DNA of 64,000 nucleotides from DATCHW01 sp963806045 (GTDB lineage Bacteria; Bacteroidota; Ignavibacteria; Tepidaquicellales; Tepidaquicellaceae). Position 1 is the first letter of the stretch. Each line of letters starts with the position of its first letter. Below are positions 27,835-37,164 of the stretch, one piece after another. The notes beneath the pieces were generated by a model. The model ran no database searches. It saw only the letters and a list, made by a program, of their open reading frames with translations, and had not been told where the DNA came from. Position numbers and translations under genes: made by a program. Where the stretch lies: contig CAWDWP010000007.1 in NCBI GenBank assembly GCA_963806045.1, positions 225,341 to 289,340 on the forward strand. The letters run 5' to 3'.

Positions 27835-28092
27835 TTAATTCCGGATGAAATTCGAAAAAGCATTTTTTATTTTAATTTTACCCGAGCAGATCCAGCTCCC
27901 ATTGTCGGTGTCCAATACAAAAGAACCAGTCTTTACTTCCTTAAGCGTTTAAATTACCTATAAAGTCATCGAAGTAATCGAATGTCACAACCGCCATATT
28001 TAAACTCACTAGTCAGGATCCTCATCAAGTCCTCCAGGAGCCTGTTAAAACACCGTCAAGCGATATAAAAGAGAGTAAAATTGTTTTCTCAA
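27835..28092 (-). pseudogene. Remnant of a dihydrofolate reductase-family (RibD C-terminal-like) gene with internal deletion
   Basis: Directly after the tandem-VOC gene, whose last codons contain an AAAGGAG ribosome site, the minus strand reads across frames as KTILLSFISLDGVL, QAPGGLDEDP, TSEFKYGG and TFDYFDDFIGN. That is the N-terminus of the 'SLDGV.QAPGG...F.YGGW' reductase family. It then jumps to EVKTGSF, which resembles the usual C-terminal end of this family, followed by a short tail to a stop. The middle, about 110 residues in normal members, is missing, and about five single-base indels break the N-terminal part. No function can remain. Confidence 0.55.
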
Positions 28093-28094
28093 AT

Positions 28095-28982
28095 TTATTC
28101 TCCTTTATATGCTTCTTCAAGTTTTGCAATATCAAATTTTTTCATTTTGAGAAATGCTTCCGTAACTCTAGCTAACTTATCTTTATCATTTTCCTTCATC
28201 ATTTTGCTCATTGCATTCGGAACAATCTGCCATGAAATCCCATATTTATCCTTGAGCCATCCGCATTGTTCTGCTTTCGGATCAGCTGAAAGTTTATCCC
28301 AGTAAAAGTCAATTTCTTCTTGTGTATCACAATTAACAATGAAAGAGATAGCTTCGTTAAAAGAAAAAGAATGCTCATAAGCACTATCCATAGCACCGAA
28401 CTCATTGCCAAGAAGTGCAAATTCTGCAAATTTAATAGTTCCTTCTTTATCAGGTTCCTCATTATTGTTATATCGAATAATATTAAATATATCGGATCCT
28501 GAAAACATCGAAGTCCAAAAATTAATTGCCGCTTCCGCTTTTCCGCACATTCCACCTGTAAACATTATAAAGGGATTAATTTTCTGTGTAATATCTTCAT
28601 CTTTAAAATGAACTATTTGCCAAGATAGTCCATATTTATCCTCAATCCAGCCGAATCTTTCGCTGAATGGATATTCTCCGAGTTCCATAAGAACTTTTCC
28701 ATTTATATAAAATTTTTCCCAAATAAAATCAACTTCAGATTTTGATTTACAAATAATGAGAAATGATATTGCCGGATTGAACTTAAAAAATGGTCCTGCA
28801 CTTATTGCTTGAAATTCTCTACCCAAAAGTATAAAGGTAACTATGTCAACTGAACCGGAAGGAGTATTTTCAAGCTTAGTTATATTATTTATTTTCGAAT
28901 CTTTTCCAAAAACCGAAACGTAAAATTCTGCAGCTTCGACAGCCTCATTGTCATACCATAAATGAGTTGTGATTTTTGGCAT
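28095..28982 (-). CDS. Tandem VOC/PhnB-like protein
   Basis: 295 residues made of two similar PhnB-type vicinal-oxygen-chelate domains (about 1-140 and 140-285). Each starts with a hydrophobic segment followed by A.INFW or AAEFYVSVFG and contains the YGxSWQIVxxxxD-type motif (KYGLSWQIVHF and KYGISWQIVPN). This is the domain often mislabelled 3-demethylubiquinone methyltransferase; most members have no known substrate. It starts 2 bases after the upstream single-domain VOC gene stops, so the two are co-transcribed. Confidence 0.85.
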   Translation of the reverse strand: MPKITTHLWYDNEAVEAAEFYVSVFGKDSKINNITKLENTPSGSVDIVTFILLGREFQAISAGPFFKFNPAISFLIICKSKSEVDFIWEKFYINGKVLMELGEYPFSERFGWIEDKYGLSWQIVHFKDEDITQKINPFIMFTGGMCGKAEAAINFWTSMFSGSDIFNIIRYNNNEEPDKEGTIKFAEFALLGNEFGAMDSAYEHSFSFNEAISFIVNCDTQEEIDFYWDKLSADPKAEQCGWLKDKYGISWQIVPNAMSKMMKENDKDKLARVTEAFLKMKKFDIAKLEEAYKGE

Positions 28983-28984
28983 AA

Positions 28985-29386
28985 TTATTTCTTCATTTCC
29001 GGCTGTAAAATGCTTACTCTGTTTCCTTCTGAATCTGTAAATGCTACAAATTGTCCAACTCCTGGTATCATCATCGGTTCTCCAATAACTTTACCACCCG
29101 AATCTTTTACATTCTTTATGGAATCATTAATATTTTCCACAGATATAACAAAAGAAGGATATTGTGACTGTTGAGGACTTTTAGGGTAGAAACCTCCGTT
29201 AATAGCCCCGGGAGTTTTAGGCATTTTATTTTCATCGAGTTCTGAAGTTACTGCTATAATATAATCACCCATTTCAGGTCCCATCTTCTGCATTTGCCAT
29301 CCGAAAGCATCATTGTAAAATTTTATCAGCCTTTCATTATTTTCATAAGGCATTTCGAAATGTACCACCGGATTAAATTTATTCAT
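28985..29386 (-). CDS. VOC family protein (glyoxalase/bleomycin-resistance fold)
   Basis: 133 residues, a single VOC domain. The opening VVHFEMPYENNERLIKFYNDAFGWQM is the common form in which the first metal-ligand strand carries HFE, and the second half ends in GVGQFVAFTDSEGNRVSILQP, giving the second Glu-region. A Shine-Dalgarno AAGGAG lies upstream of the ATG. Substrate unknown. It leads a short operon with the tandem VOC gene and the decayed reductase remnant. Confidence 0.87.
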   Translation of the reverse strand: MNKFNPVVHFEMPYENNERLIKFYNDAFGWQMQKMGPEMGDYIIAVTSELDENKMPKTPGAINGGFYPKSPQQSQYPSFVISVENINDSIKNVKDSGGKVIGEPMMIPGVGQFVAFTDSEGNRVSILQPEMKK

Positions 29387-29570
29387 CTTATTTGACTCCT
29401 TTTAGTTAATTTTTATAGTTTTAGAAAATTTATAAATATCATATTATCAGATTTAACAAATCCTCTTAACTCAAAGTTTCATTGAATTATTTTACAATTT
29501 CACGTACCCTATTTTGAGCACAAATCGAAAAATGCATTGCTCAATATGAAAATATAATTTGGTTATTTAA

Positions 29571-30974
29571 TCAAACTTTGATTGTTTTCCATTTCCCGCG
29601 TGAAAAGAGCCAAAGTGTAAACAAGCCAACTGCGGTTTCCGATATGAAGACACCCCAGAATACTCCTGAATACTTCCAGTTAAGAGGAATAGCTAAGATG
29701 TATGATAAAGGTATTTGTATAAGCCAGAAAAAAACCAGGTTAATCTTTGTCGGTGTTTTTGTATCACCGGAACCATTGAAAGCTGATATTGATACCATCC
29801 ACCATCCATAAACAAAGAAAGAATAGGAAAGTATGCGAAGCCATTCTGCTCCAATATTACTCACTATTTTATCGGGAGTAAAGATATTCATTAATGTCTC
29901 ATTAAAGAAAAAAAATATAACTGATACACATACTAAAAATATCATGTTATAGAATCCGATTTTCCAAACTGAAGATTCAGCGCGTTCCGGATTTAATGCA
30001 CCAAGATTTTGTCCTACAAGGGTTGTTGCTGCATTTGAAAGTCCCCAGGCAGGCATCATCATAAACATCATAATACGTACGGCTATCGTTGCTCCTGCGA
30101 CCGCTTCACTGCCAATACCGGAAAGAATACGCATCAGAAAAATCCACGAAGTCATCGCCACGATCATTTGCCCTATTCCCCCAATTGAAGTTCTAACAAT
30201 ATTTAAAAATATTTTCATATCAAAATATAACTGTGATAATTTTATACGTATATGTTTTCCTCCTTTAAAAAGTGTCCAGATTTGTATGAGTACTCCGATT
30301 CCCCTACCGCAGTTGGTTGCAATGGCAGCACCTTGTATTCCAAGTTCCGGGAAAGGACCCAATCCGAATATTAAAAGCGGTCCAAGTACAATATTTAACG
30401 CATTTGCAATCCAAAGAACACGCATAGCTATAGCAGCATCTCCTGCTCCTCTGAATATAGCGTTAATAACAAAAAGAAGTATGATGATGACATTACCTCC
30501 GAGCATCCACTGTGTAAATCGATAGCCATAACTGATACTCCATTCATCACCTCCCATTAATATGAGGAAATCTTTAGCATAAAAAATTCCGGCTATAGAA
30601 AAAGGAATCGAGAGCATTATACCAAGAAATATTGCCTGAACGGCTGATAACCCGGCTTCTTCAAAATTTTTTTCACCTACTCTTCGCGCAATTATTGCAG
30701 TTACTGCCATTGCAAGTCCCATTGCTACGGAATATAAAAGGAATAAAAAAGTCTCCGTCAATCCCACCGTTGCTACAGCCGAAGGACCCAGTTTACTGAT
30801 AAAAAAAATATCAACTATAGCAAAAGTAGATTCCATAAATAGTTCTAAAATCATAGGTACTGCTAACAGAAAAATTGCTCTATTTAGTCGAATTTGTGTA
30901 TAATCAGCCTCTGTGCCTCGAATTGCATCTTTAAGCGTGCACCAAATTGAACTTTTTTCTGTAATTGTATTCAT
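29571..30974 (-). CDS. MATE-family multidrug/cation efflux transporter
   Basis: 467 residues with about 12 hydrophobic segments in two homologous halves, as in MATE transporters. Family landmarks are PMILELFMESTFAIVDIFFISKLGPSAVATVGL in the first half, RGAGDAAIAMR after helix 6, and the second-half motif AWGLSNAATTLVGQNLGA with FNGSGDTKTPTKIN. These proteins extrude organic cations or drugs using a proton or sodium gradient. A 12-residue-longer cytoplasmic N-terminus is present. The gene is monocistronic by spacing (185 bases from the VOC gene, 282 to the tRNA). Substrate unknown. Confidence 0.92.
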   Translation of the reverse strand: MNTITEKSSIWCTLKDAIRGTEADYTQIRLNRAIFLLAVPMILELFMESTFAIVDIFFISKLGPSAVATVGLTETFLFLLYSVAMGLAMAVTAIIARRVGEKNFEEAGLSAVQAIFLGIMLSIPFSIAGIFYAKDFLILMGGDEWSISYGYRFTQWMLGGNVIIILLFVINAIFRGAGDAAIAMRVLWIANALNIVLGPLLIFGLGPFPELGIQGAAIATNCGRGIGVLIQIWTLFKGGKHIRIKLSQLYFDMKIFLNIVRTSIGGIGQMIVAMTSWIFLMRILSGIGSEAVAGATIAVRIMMFMMMPAWGLSNAATTLVGQNLGALNPERAESSVWKIGFYNMIFLVCVSVIFFFFNETLMNIFTPDKIVSNIGAEWLRILSYSFFVYGWWMVSISAFNGSGDTKTPTKINLVFFWLIQIPLSYILAIPLNWKYSGVFWGVFISETAVGLFTLWLFSRGKWKTIKV

Positions 30975-31256
30975 ATTTTTTTTAAAATATTATTGCCAAT
31001 TTTATCATACAACAATTATTTAGAGATTTTCGGTAAAATGTTTATACCATTTTCTTTACTTGTACAAATTAACAAATTTTTAATTGTAGTAGTTCTTATA
31101 TTTAACCATTAATTATATTAATGAAAAGTTTATATTCTTTAAATATTTTTTAACTTAATTTGTCAGCTTCAAGTTTAAGTTATTTTTAAAAGAATGGGAA
31201 GAATAGAATTAGATATCTAATTTTGTAATTAGAGTAAATGATACCCTAAATTTTTG

Positions 31257-31329
31257 AGCTAGCGAGGGGAGTCGAACCCCTGACCTGCGCATTACGAATG
31301 CGCTGCTCTACCAACTGAGCTACGCTAGC
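31257..31329 (-). tRNA. tRNA-Thr (anticodon CGT)
   Basis: The minus strand forms a standard cloverleaf. The acceptor stem is GCTAGCG/CGCTAGC, the D arm GCTC-AGTTGGTA-GAGC, the anticodon stem GCGCA/TGCGC with loop TTCGTAA (anticodon CGT, decoding ACG), and the T arm AGGGG-TTCGACT-CCCCT. The discriminator base is T; CCA is not encoded. Confidence 0.95.
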
Positions 31330-31332
31330 TTA

Positions 31333-31791
31333 TCAATTAAAAATTATAAATTAAGAATTAAAAATAAATTGCTTTTAGATATTCTTTTTACTTGTCATTA
31401 TAATACTACTCAAAATTCTGGAAATCTCATCACAGTCGTAATAAATTGAATTAAAATGATTTTGTTCAATATAGTCACATTCAAAAAGTAATTTAAGCCA
31501 ATATTTAGTTTCTCGTGCTTCTTTGTAAGCAATTGTAAGAACATTGATAAAATCTTTCCTTGTCCTACCTCCAATTGCCTCCTCAACATTTGCTCCAATT
31601 GAAGTTCCGGATCTTAGAACCTGTTTAGAAAGGATATATTCTTTCTTATCTTCATTTAAGAACTTATAAAGTTTAACTATTCTTATCGCAAATTTAAAAG
31701 TTTTATCAAGAATAACATTATTTTCTTTCATAAAACTCTTTGAAATTTAATAATAATTATTCTTAATTTATAATTCTAAATTCTTAATTGA
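31333..31791. repeat. Inverted-repeat-bounded unit enclosing the four-helix-bundle gene
   Basis: A 17-base perfect inverted repeat (AATTATAAATTAAGAAT at 31342-31358 and its complement at 31759-31775) brackets the S23-like gene. An 8-base outer pair, TCAATTAA (31333-31340) and TTAATTGA (31784-31791), extends it. The unit is about 460 bp and fits between the tRNA-Thr 5' end and the end of ahcY. Confidence 0.6.
31375..31731 (-). CDS. Four-helix-bundle protein of the 23S rRNA intervening-sequence (S23) family
   Basis: 118 residues, entirely helical by composition. Family features are KTFKFAIRIVKLYKFL at the start, SKQVLRSGTSIGANVEEAIGG in the centre and FINVLTIAYKEARETKYWLKLL towards the end. 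The family was named from ORFs inside 23S rRNA intervening sequences, is a small pentameric-type helical bundle, and is related to the Avd accessory protein of diversity-generating retroelements. Biochemical function is unknown. Here it is a stand-alone gene flanked closely by inverted repeats, between tRNA-Thr and ahcY, which suggests a mobile cassette. Confidence 0.85.
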   Translation of the reverse strand: MKENNVILDKTFKFAIRIVKLYKFLNEDKKEYILSKQVLRSGTSIGANVEEAIGGRTRKDFINVLTIAYKEARETKYWLKLLFECDYIEQNHFNSIYYDCDEISRILSSIIMTSKKNI

Positions 31792-31792
31792 A

Positions 31793-33059
31793 TCAGGTTC
31801 CTGCTGAAAAGTCATCGTTATACATAATCTGGTCTTTTGTCAATTTATCAATATGTATTCCCATCGTATTTAATTTTACTCCACCAATTTCCTGATCCAT
31901 ACTATCCGGTAATTTATGGACATCAATTGAATATTTCTTTCCTTGTTTATGCATTATTGACAAGTGCTAACTGAGCATTGAACTGATTTGCAAAACTCAT
32001 ATCCATTACTTCTGACGGATGTCCTTCAGCAGCTGATAAATTAACCAGTCTGCCTTTTGCAAGAACAAATATTTTTTTGCCATTTTTTAAAGTATATTCT
32101 TCGCAGTTTGCTCTTATAGTTCTTTTTGATTTTGCAATTTTTTCAAGATCTACCAGATTAATTTCGCAGTCATAATGTCCTGTGTTGCAAATAATAGCGC
32201 CTTCTTTCATAGATAAGAAATGCTTACCGACGATTACATCTTTAACTCCTGTAGCAGTTACAAATATATCGCCAATTTTTGCAGCTTCGTCCATTTTCAT
32301 TACTTTATGACCTTCAAGAGTTCCTTTTAAAGCTGCAGTTGGTTTCACTTCAGTAATGATAGTATCGGCTCCTAATCCTTTTGCTCTATTAGCAACACCA
32401 CTTCCACAATGACCATATCCCGCAACTACAAAATTTTTCCCGGCAATTAATACGGATGTCGCTCGTAAAATACCATCAAGTGTGGATTGACCTGTTCCAT
32501 ATACATTATCAAAATCCCATTTAGTAATCATATCATTAACTGCAAATACGGGATATTTTAATGCACCTTTCTCAGCCATTTTTCGTAAGCGATGAACTCC
32601 TGTTGTAGTTTCTTCTGTTCCTCCAATAATTGTAGGAATGAGATTAACATATTTTTTATGAACAGTAAATATCAGATCTGCACCATCATCTAAAGTAAGT
32701 TGAGGTTTGAAATCCAGTGTCCTGTCAATGCACCAGTAAAAATCCTTGGTATTCATACCATGCCATGCAAAAATAGATACGCCTTCTTTTGCAAGCGCAG
32801 CCGCTACATCATCTTGAGTGGATAACGGATTACATCCGCTCCATGAAACTTCGGCACCTGCATCAATGAAAGTCCTTATTAAGACGGCTGTCTCTTTTGT
32901 TACATGCAGGCATCCTGCAAGTCTATATCCTTTAAAAGGTTTTGTTTTCTTATATTTTTCCCGCAACGCAGCAAGAACGGGCATTCTGGATTCAGCCCAT
33001 TGAATTTTCATGATACCCTGTTCCGCTAATTTGAGATCTTTTACTTTAAATTTTGCCAT
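31793..33059 (-). CDS. ahcY: Adenosylhomocysteinase, with a frameshift near the C-terminus
   Basis: The main frame (33059 to 31947) gives 370 residues with the NAD-binding GYGHCGSGVANRAKG, the substrate region DDGADLIFTVH and the conserved NTGHYDCEIN and GRLVNLSAAEGHPSEVMDMSFANQ. The last 50 residues (HKQGKKYSIDVHKLPD ... IDKLTKDQ) continue in another frame and stop at 31793; one base near 31953-31959 must be dropped. The joined protein of about 422 residues is the normal length. The C-terminal part is needed for the tetramer and NAD site, so the frameshift is probably a sequence error. It hydrolyses S-adenosylhomocysteine in the methyl cycle. Confidence 0.92.
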
Positions 33060-33103
33060 TAATTGTTTTGTCTCCGTTTATTTTTAAATTTGTGCAATAT
33101 ACA

Positions 33104-34925
33104 TTAATTAGTTTTATTATTAAATCCAGAATTGATAGAAATTCCGAGTTCGTTAAGCTGCTTTTCTGTTACTATGCTGGGTGTATCATCCATTAAAGAA
33201 GATGCCCTGACCGTTTTTGGAAATGCAATAACATCTCTGATTGAGTTAAGTCCGCAGAGAACAGCCGTTATCCTGTCAAATCCGAATGCTATTCCTCCGT
33301 GAGGCGGTGCGCCATACTTGAATGCTTTGAGAATAAACCCAAATCTTTCATTAGACTCTTCCTCGGATAATCCAATAATATTGAACACTTTCTGCTGTAT
33401 TTCTGCATTATGAATTCTGATACTTCCACTTCCTATTTCATTCCCGTTTAAAACAAGATCATAACAATCAGCTCTAATACTTTCAATCTCTTCCTTATCT
33501 TTACTATCTAGCAGGTGCATAAATTCCTGCTTTGGCATCGTAAATACATGATGTTCACCATAAAATCTATTATCTTCTTCTTCATATCTGAAAAGCGGAA
33601 AATCTGTAATCCAGACAAATTCGAACTTTGATTCATCGACTAAATTGAAATCATTAGCAATTTTCAAGCGAAGCAAACCGAGTGATGTCAATACTTTTTT
33701 TTCTATCACCGGATAACATAAAAATCACATCCCCGGATTCAGCATTAAATTTAGTTTTAACAGAATTTAATATTTCATCACTAATGAATTTTGTAAGCGG
33801 AGATGAAAAAGTTCCATCTTCATTAATTTTTAAATGTCCTAATCCTCCGAATCCAAGTGTTTTAACATAATCATTTAAAGAATCCAGAACTTTTCTCGTA
33901 ACTTCATTTTTTTTATTATTAAAACTGACAACAGATTTTAGTTTTATACCGGCAATTATGCCACCATTGTCGAGAGCTTCTTTGAATATTCTGAATTCTG
34001 TTCCTTTCAGTTCTCCGGAAATTTCCTTTATCATCAGATCCCCTATTATTCTTAAATCAGGTTTATCAATTCCATAATTTGATATTGCTTCATCGTAAGT
34101 CATCCGATTGAATGGAACATTTATTTCAATGTTTAAGATATTATTCCAGATTTCTTTATAAAGCCCTTCTGAAATTCTGAAAATATCTTCCTGGTCTATG
34201 AAACTCATTTCAACATCAATTTGAGTAAATTCTGGCTGTCTGTCTGCACGTAAATCCTCATCCCTGAAACATTTGCATATCTGAACATACTTGTCGAAAC
34301 CCGAGACCATTAATACTTGTTTATAAGTTTGCGGAGATTGTGGAAGAGCATAAAATTTTCCTTTATGAACTCTTGATGGGACAAGGTAATCTCTTGCACC
34401 TTCAGGAGTAGATTTCATTAAGACTGGAGTTTCTATTTCTAAAAACCCTAACTTTTCATAATATTTATGAACAATATGATACAATTTATTACGAATAATA
34501 AAATTATCAGTCATTGATTTTCTTCTCAAATCAAGATACCTGTAAGTAAGGCGAAGTTCTTCCGATGCTTTGATATCTTCTTCTATTACAAACGGTGGAG
34601 TTTCAGACTCATTTAGTACTTCCAGATCTACAACCTCTATTTCTATTTCACCCGTAGGGATATTATTATTTATACTTTCTCTTTTTATAACTTTTCCGGT
34701 TACTGAAATTACATATTCATTACCAAGTTTTTCCGCAATTTTATAAATGTTACTATTAACCGGGTCAAATTTTATTTGAGTTATTCCATATCTATCTCGG
34801 ATATCGACAAAAATTAATCCTCCTAAATCTCTTTTCTTAGCTACCCATCCGTTAAGTGTAACTGATTGGCCTAAAAAATCCAAATTCAATTCACCGCAAG
34901 TGTGCGTTCTCTTTTTAAAATTCAT
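33104..34925 (-). CDS. aspS: Aspartyl-tRNA synthetase, interrupted at an A8 homopolymer
   Basis: The first frame (from 34925) holds the OB-fold anticodon domain, class II motif 1 region, motif 2 (CFRDEDLRADRQPEFTQIDVEMSF) and most of the GAD insertion. The second (to 33104) holds the rest, including the motif 3 region HGGIAFGFDRITAVLCG. The frames change at eight consecutive A residues (T at 33695-33702 on the plus strand); seven would restore one protein of about 606 residues. The gene is normally essential, so this is either a homopolymer read error or a gene rescued by transcriptional slippage. The GAD-containing bacterial form may be non-discriminating for Asp/Asn. Confidence 0.94.
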
Positions 34926-34955
34926 TGTTTTAATTAGTTTTGATAATTGAAGTCA

Positions 34956-37139
34956 CTATCGATCGAGTTGCTTTAGCTCTATGCTCGTTAGTTTATAGAT
35001 GTTTTCCAATCTTTCAATAATCTTTTTTAAATCACTTTTTTCTGTGCCGTTTATTGATTCAAGTTTGAGACACATTTCTGCGAGTCTGTTAGCTCCTAAA
35101 TTAGAACTCGCACGTCTTAGATTATGAGCAGCTTTTTTAAGCTTATCGGTATTGTTTTTATCGTACGAATTCCATATTTCATTCATTAATATCGGTGCTA
35201 TCTCAAAATATATTTTGATAATCTCTTTAATATCTTTTGTTTGGTTTAAATCCGTAGTATTAAGGTCATAGATTATTTCGGAATCAAGCATTAATGATGA
35301 CCTGATTTTCTGTTTATCATCAATCTGCTTCACTTCCCTGAAATTTGCCCATTTACGGATTTTTTCACTTAGCTTATCAATTAAAATAGGTTTTCCGATA
35401 TAATCATCCATTCCCGCATCTATACACATTTCCCTGTCACCGTGCATTACATTTGCAGTCATTGCTATAATTATAGGTCTATCATTAGGTTTCCAGTTCT
35501 TTAGAATATTTCTGGTTGTTTCAAGACCATCCATTTCGGGCATTTGAACATCCATAAAAATTAAATCATATCTCTGTCTTTTTAGAGCTTCAATAACCTC
35601 AAGTCCGTTCGAAACAACATCGGCGACATAACCCATCTGGGAAAGAATTTTAACAATCAGCTTCTGGTTAATAATATTATCTTCTGCAACAAGTATTTTT
35701 AGAGGGATTTCTTCTGCAATTCTTGCAGTTTGTTGTCTTGGTTTAAAAATACTTTCAATTTTTTCTTCATTAGAAAATATTGACAGTATCATATTATATA
35801 AACTCGATTGTTTTATTGGTTTCGAGACAAAAAATGAAAATATATTGTCTAAATCTTTTTCATTTATTTCTTGTCTTCCAACAGAAGTTAACATAATAAT
35901 TGGCAATTCCTCTTTAGTTCTGTATGCTCTTATTCGTTTCGAAAGTTCCAAACCATCCATCTCAGGCATTTGCATATCAAGTACTGCAAGATCGAATGGA
36001 TCTAATGCTTTAATCCAGTTAAGAGCTTCTTTACCGTTTGAAGCAGCTCGAGTTAGCATTCCCCAGTTTCTACATTGTAAGGTAAGAATCTGACGGTTGG
36101 TTTCATTATCATCAACAATTAATACTCTTTTATTTCTAAAAACCGGAGCGGATACACCATACAGTCTTGCCGGAATGTTTCGTGCAATTCTTGTTTTTAC
36201 GGTGAAATGAAATGTTGTCCCGATCCCTTGTTTGGATTCAAACCAAATATTTCCACCCATTAATTTTACAAGTCTTTCACATATCACTAATCCTAATCCT
36301 GTTCCTCCGAATTTTCGTGTGGTGGATGAATCAACCTGTGAGAAAGGTTTGAATATTTTATCATACTTATTTTCAGGAATACCAATGCCAGTATCCTTCA
36401 CCGAAAATTGTAATACTAAAGTCTCTCCTGTCTGACTAATTTTTTTGGCAGTGACAAAAACTTCGCCTACTTCTGTAAATTTAATAGAATTGCTAATAAG
36501 GTTTACAAATATTTGCCTAAATCGGGTAACGTCTCCTATAATATATTCCGGTACATCTTTATCGATAAGGTGTAGTAAATCCAATTTCTTCTTGACTGCT
36601 TTGGAAGCTAGTAAATCAAAAGCATCTTCAATACATTCTTTTAAATCAAAAGGCTGTTCCTCAAAATCCATCTTTCCGGATTCAATTTTTGAAAAATCAA
36701 GTATATCATTAATCAACGTTAATAATGTATCTCCGCTAATTCGTATAGTTTCAACATATTCACGCTGCTCAGGAGATAAATCAGATTCCAGCATTAAACT
36801 TGTCATGCCTATTACTGCATTCATTGGTGTTCGTATTTCATGACTCATCATAGCAAGAAACTGGGATTTTACTTTTGTTGCTTCTTCTGCTGCATCCTTA
36901 GTCTTGATAAGTTCTGCTTCTTTTTGCTCCCAGGTTTTTATTTTAGACTCGTAATCAATATAAGTTCTTTTAATAATTTCCAGGAATTTTGGGAAAAGGA
37001 TAGTGAAATCAGAAATTTCTTTAGGAATTTTTATAAAATCTTTTAATTGCTTGAACCAGTTGAGTATACTTTCAAGTTCATATTCGCTTTCTACAGCGAA
37101 TATTTCTTTTATTTGCTTTTCTAATAAATTCTTACTCAT
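34956..37139 (-). CDS. Hybrid sensor histidine kinase with two receiver domains and an HPt domain
   Basis: 727 residues, cytoplasmic (no membrane segment). Residues 1-90 are a helical linker. The HisKA phospho-acceptor is His100 (MMSHEIRTPMNAVIGM), and the HATPase has the N box (NLISNSIKFTE), DTGIGIP and GTGLGLVICERL. Two receiver domains follow (phospho-acceptors in DLAVLDMQMPEMDGLE and DLIFMDVQMPEMDGLE). The HPt domain has its histidine at 672 (AAHNLRRASSNLGA). This is a full intramolecular phosphorelay. No sensory domain is recognised in the first 90 residues, so a partner may provide the signal; the 439-residue GAF/PAS/HPt protein 25 bases upstream is the obvious candidate. Confidence 0.93.
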   Translation of the reverse strand: MSKNLLEKQIKEIFAVESEYELESILNWFKQLKDFIKIPKEISDFTILFPKFLEIIKRTYIDYESKIKTWEQKEAELIKTKDAAEEATKVKSQFLAMMSHEIRTPMNAVIGMTSLMLESDLSPEQREYVETIRISGDTLLTLINDILDFSKIESGKMDFEEQPFDLKECIEDAFDLLASKAVKKKLDLLHLIDKDVPEYIIGDVTRFRQIFVNLISNSIKFTEVGEVFVTAKKISQTGETLVLQFSVKDTGIGIPENKYDKIFKPFSQVDSSTTRKFGGTGLGLVICERLVKLMGGNIWFESKQGIGTTFHFTVKTRIARNIPARLYGVSAPVFRNKRVLIVDDNETNRQILTLQCRNWGMLTRAASNGKEALNWIKALDPFDLAVLDMQMPEMDGLELSKRIRAYRTKEELPIIMLTSVGRQEINEKDLDNIFSFFVSKPIKQSSLYNMILSIFSNEEKIESIFKPRQQTARIAEEIPLKILVAEDNIINQKLIVKILSQMGYVADVVSNGLEVIEALKRQRYDLIFMDVQMPEMDGLETTRNILKNWKPNDRPIIIAMTANVMHGDREMCIDAGMDDYIGKPILIDKLSEKIRKWANFREVKQIDDKQKIRSSLMLDSEIIYDLNTTDLNQTKDIKEIIKIYFEIAPILMNEIWNSYDKNNTDKLKKAAHNLRRASSNLGANRLAEMCLKLESINGTEKSDLKKIIERLENIYKLTSIELKQLDR

Positions 37140-37164
37140 CCGGTTTTAAATAAATTATATACTA

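Noticed and set aside
28208..28555. A 115-codon minus-strand frame overlapping the tandem VOC gene
   Set aside because: Same strand but another frame inside an intact, well-recognised protein; no start signal and no family pattern.
31375..31731. Diversity-generating retroelement accessory (Avd) gene
   Set aside because: The protein is of the related four-helix-bundle family, but no reverse transcriptase, template repeat or variable repeat is seen nearby.
36445..36843. A 132-codon open frame on the plus strand
   Set aside because: It lies fully inside the hybrid histidine kinase on the opposite strand and is low-complexity Ser/Ile/Lys-rich, as expected of a shadow.
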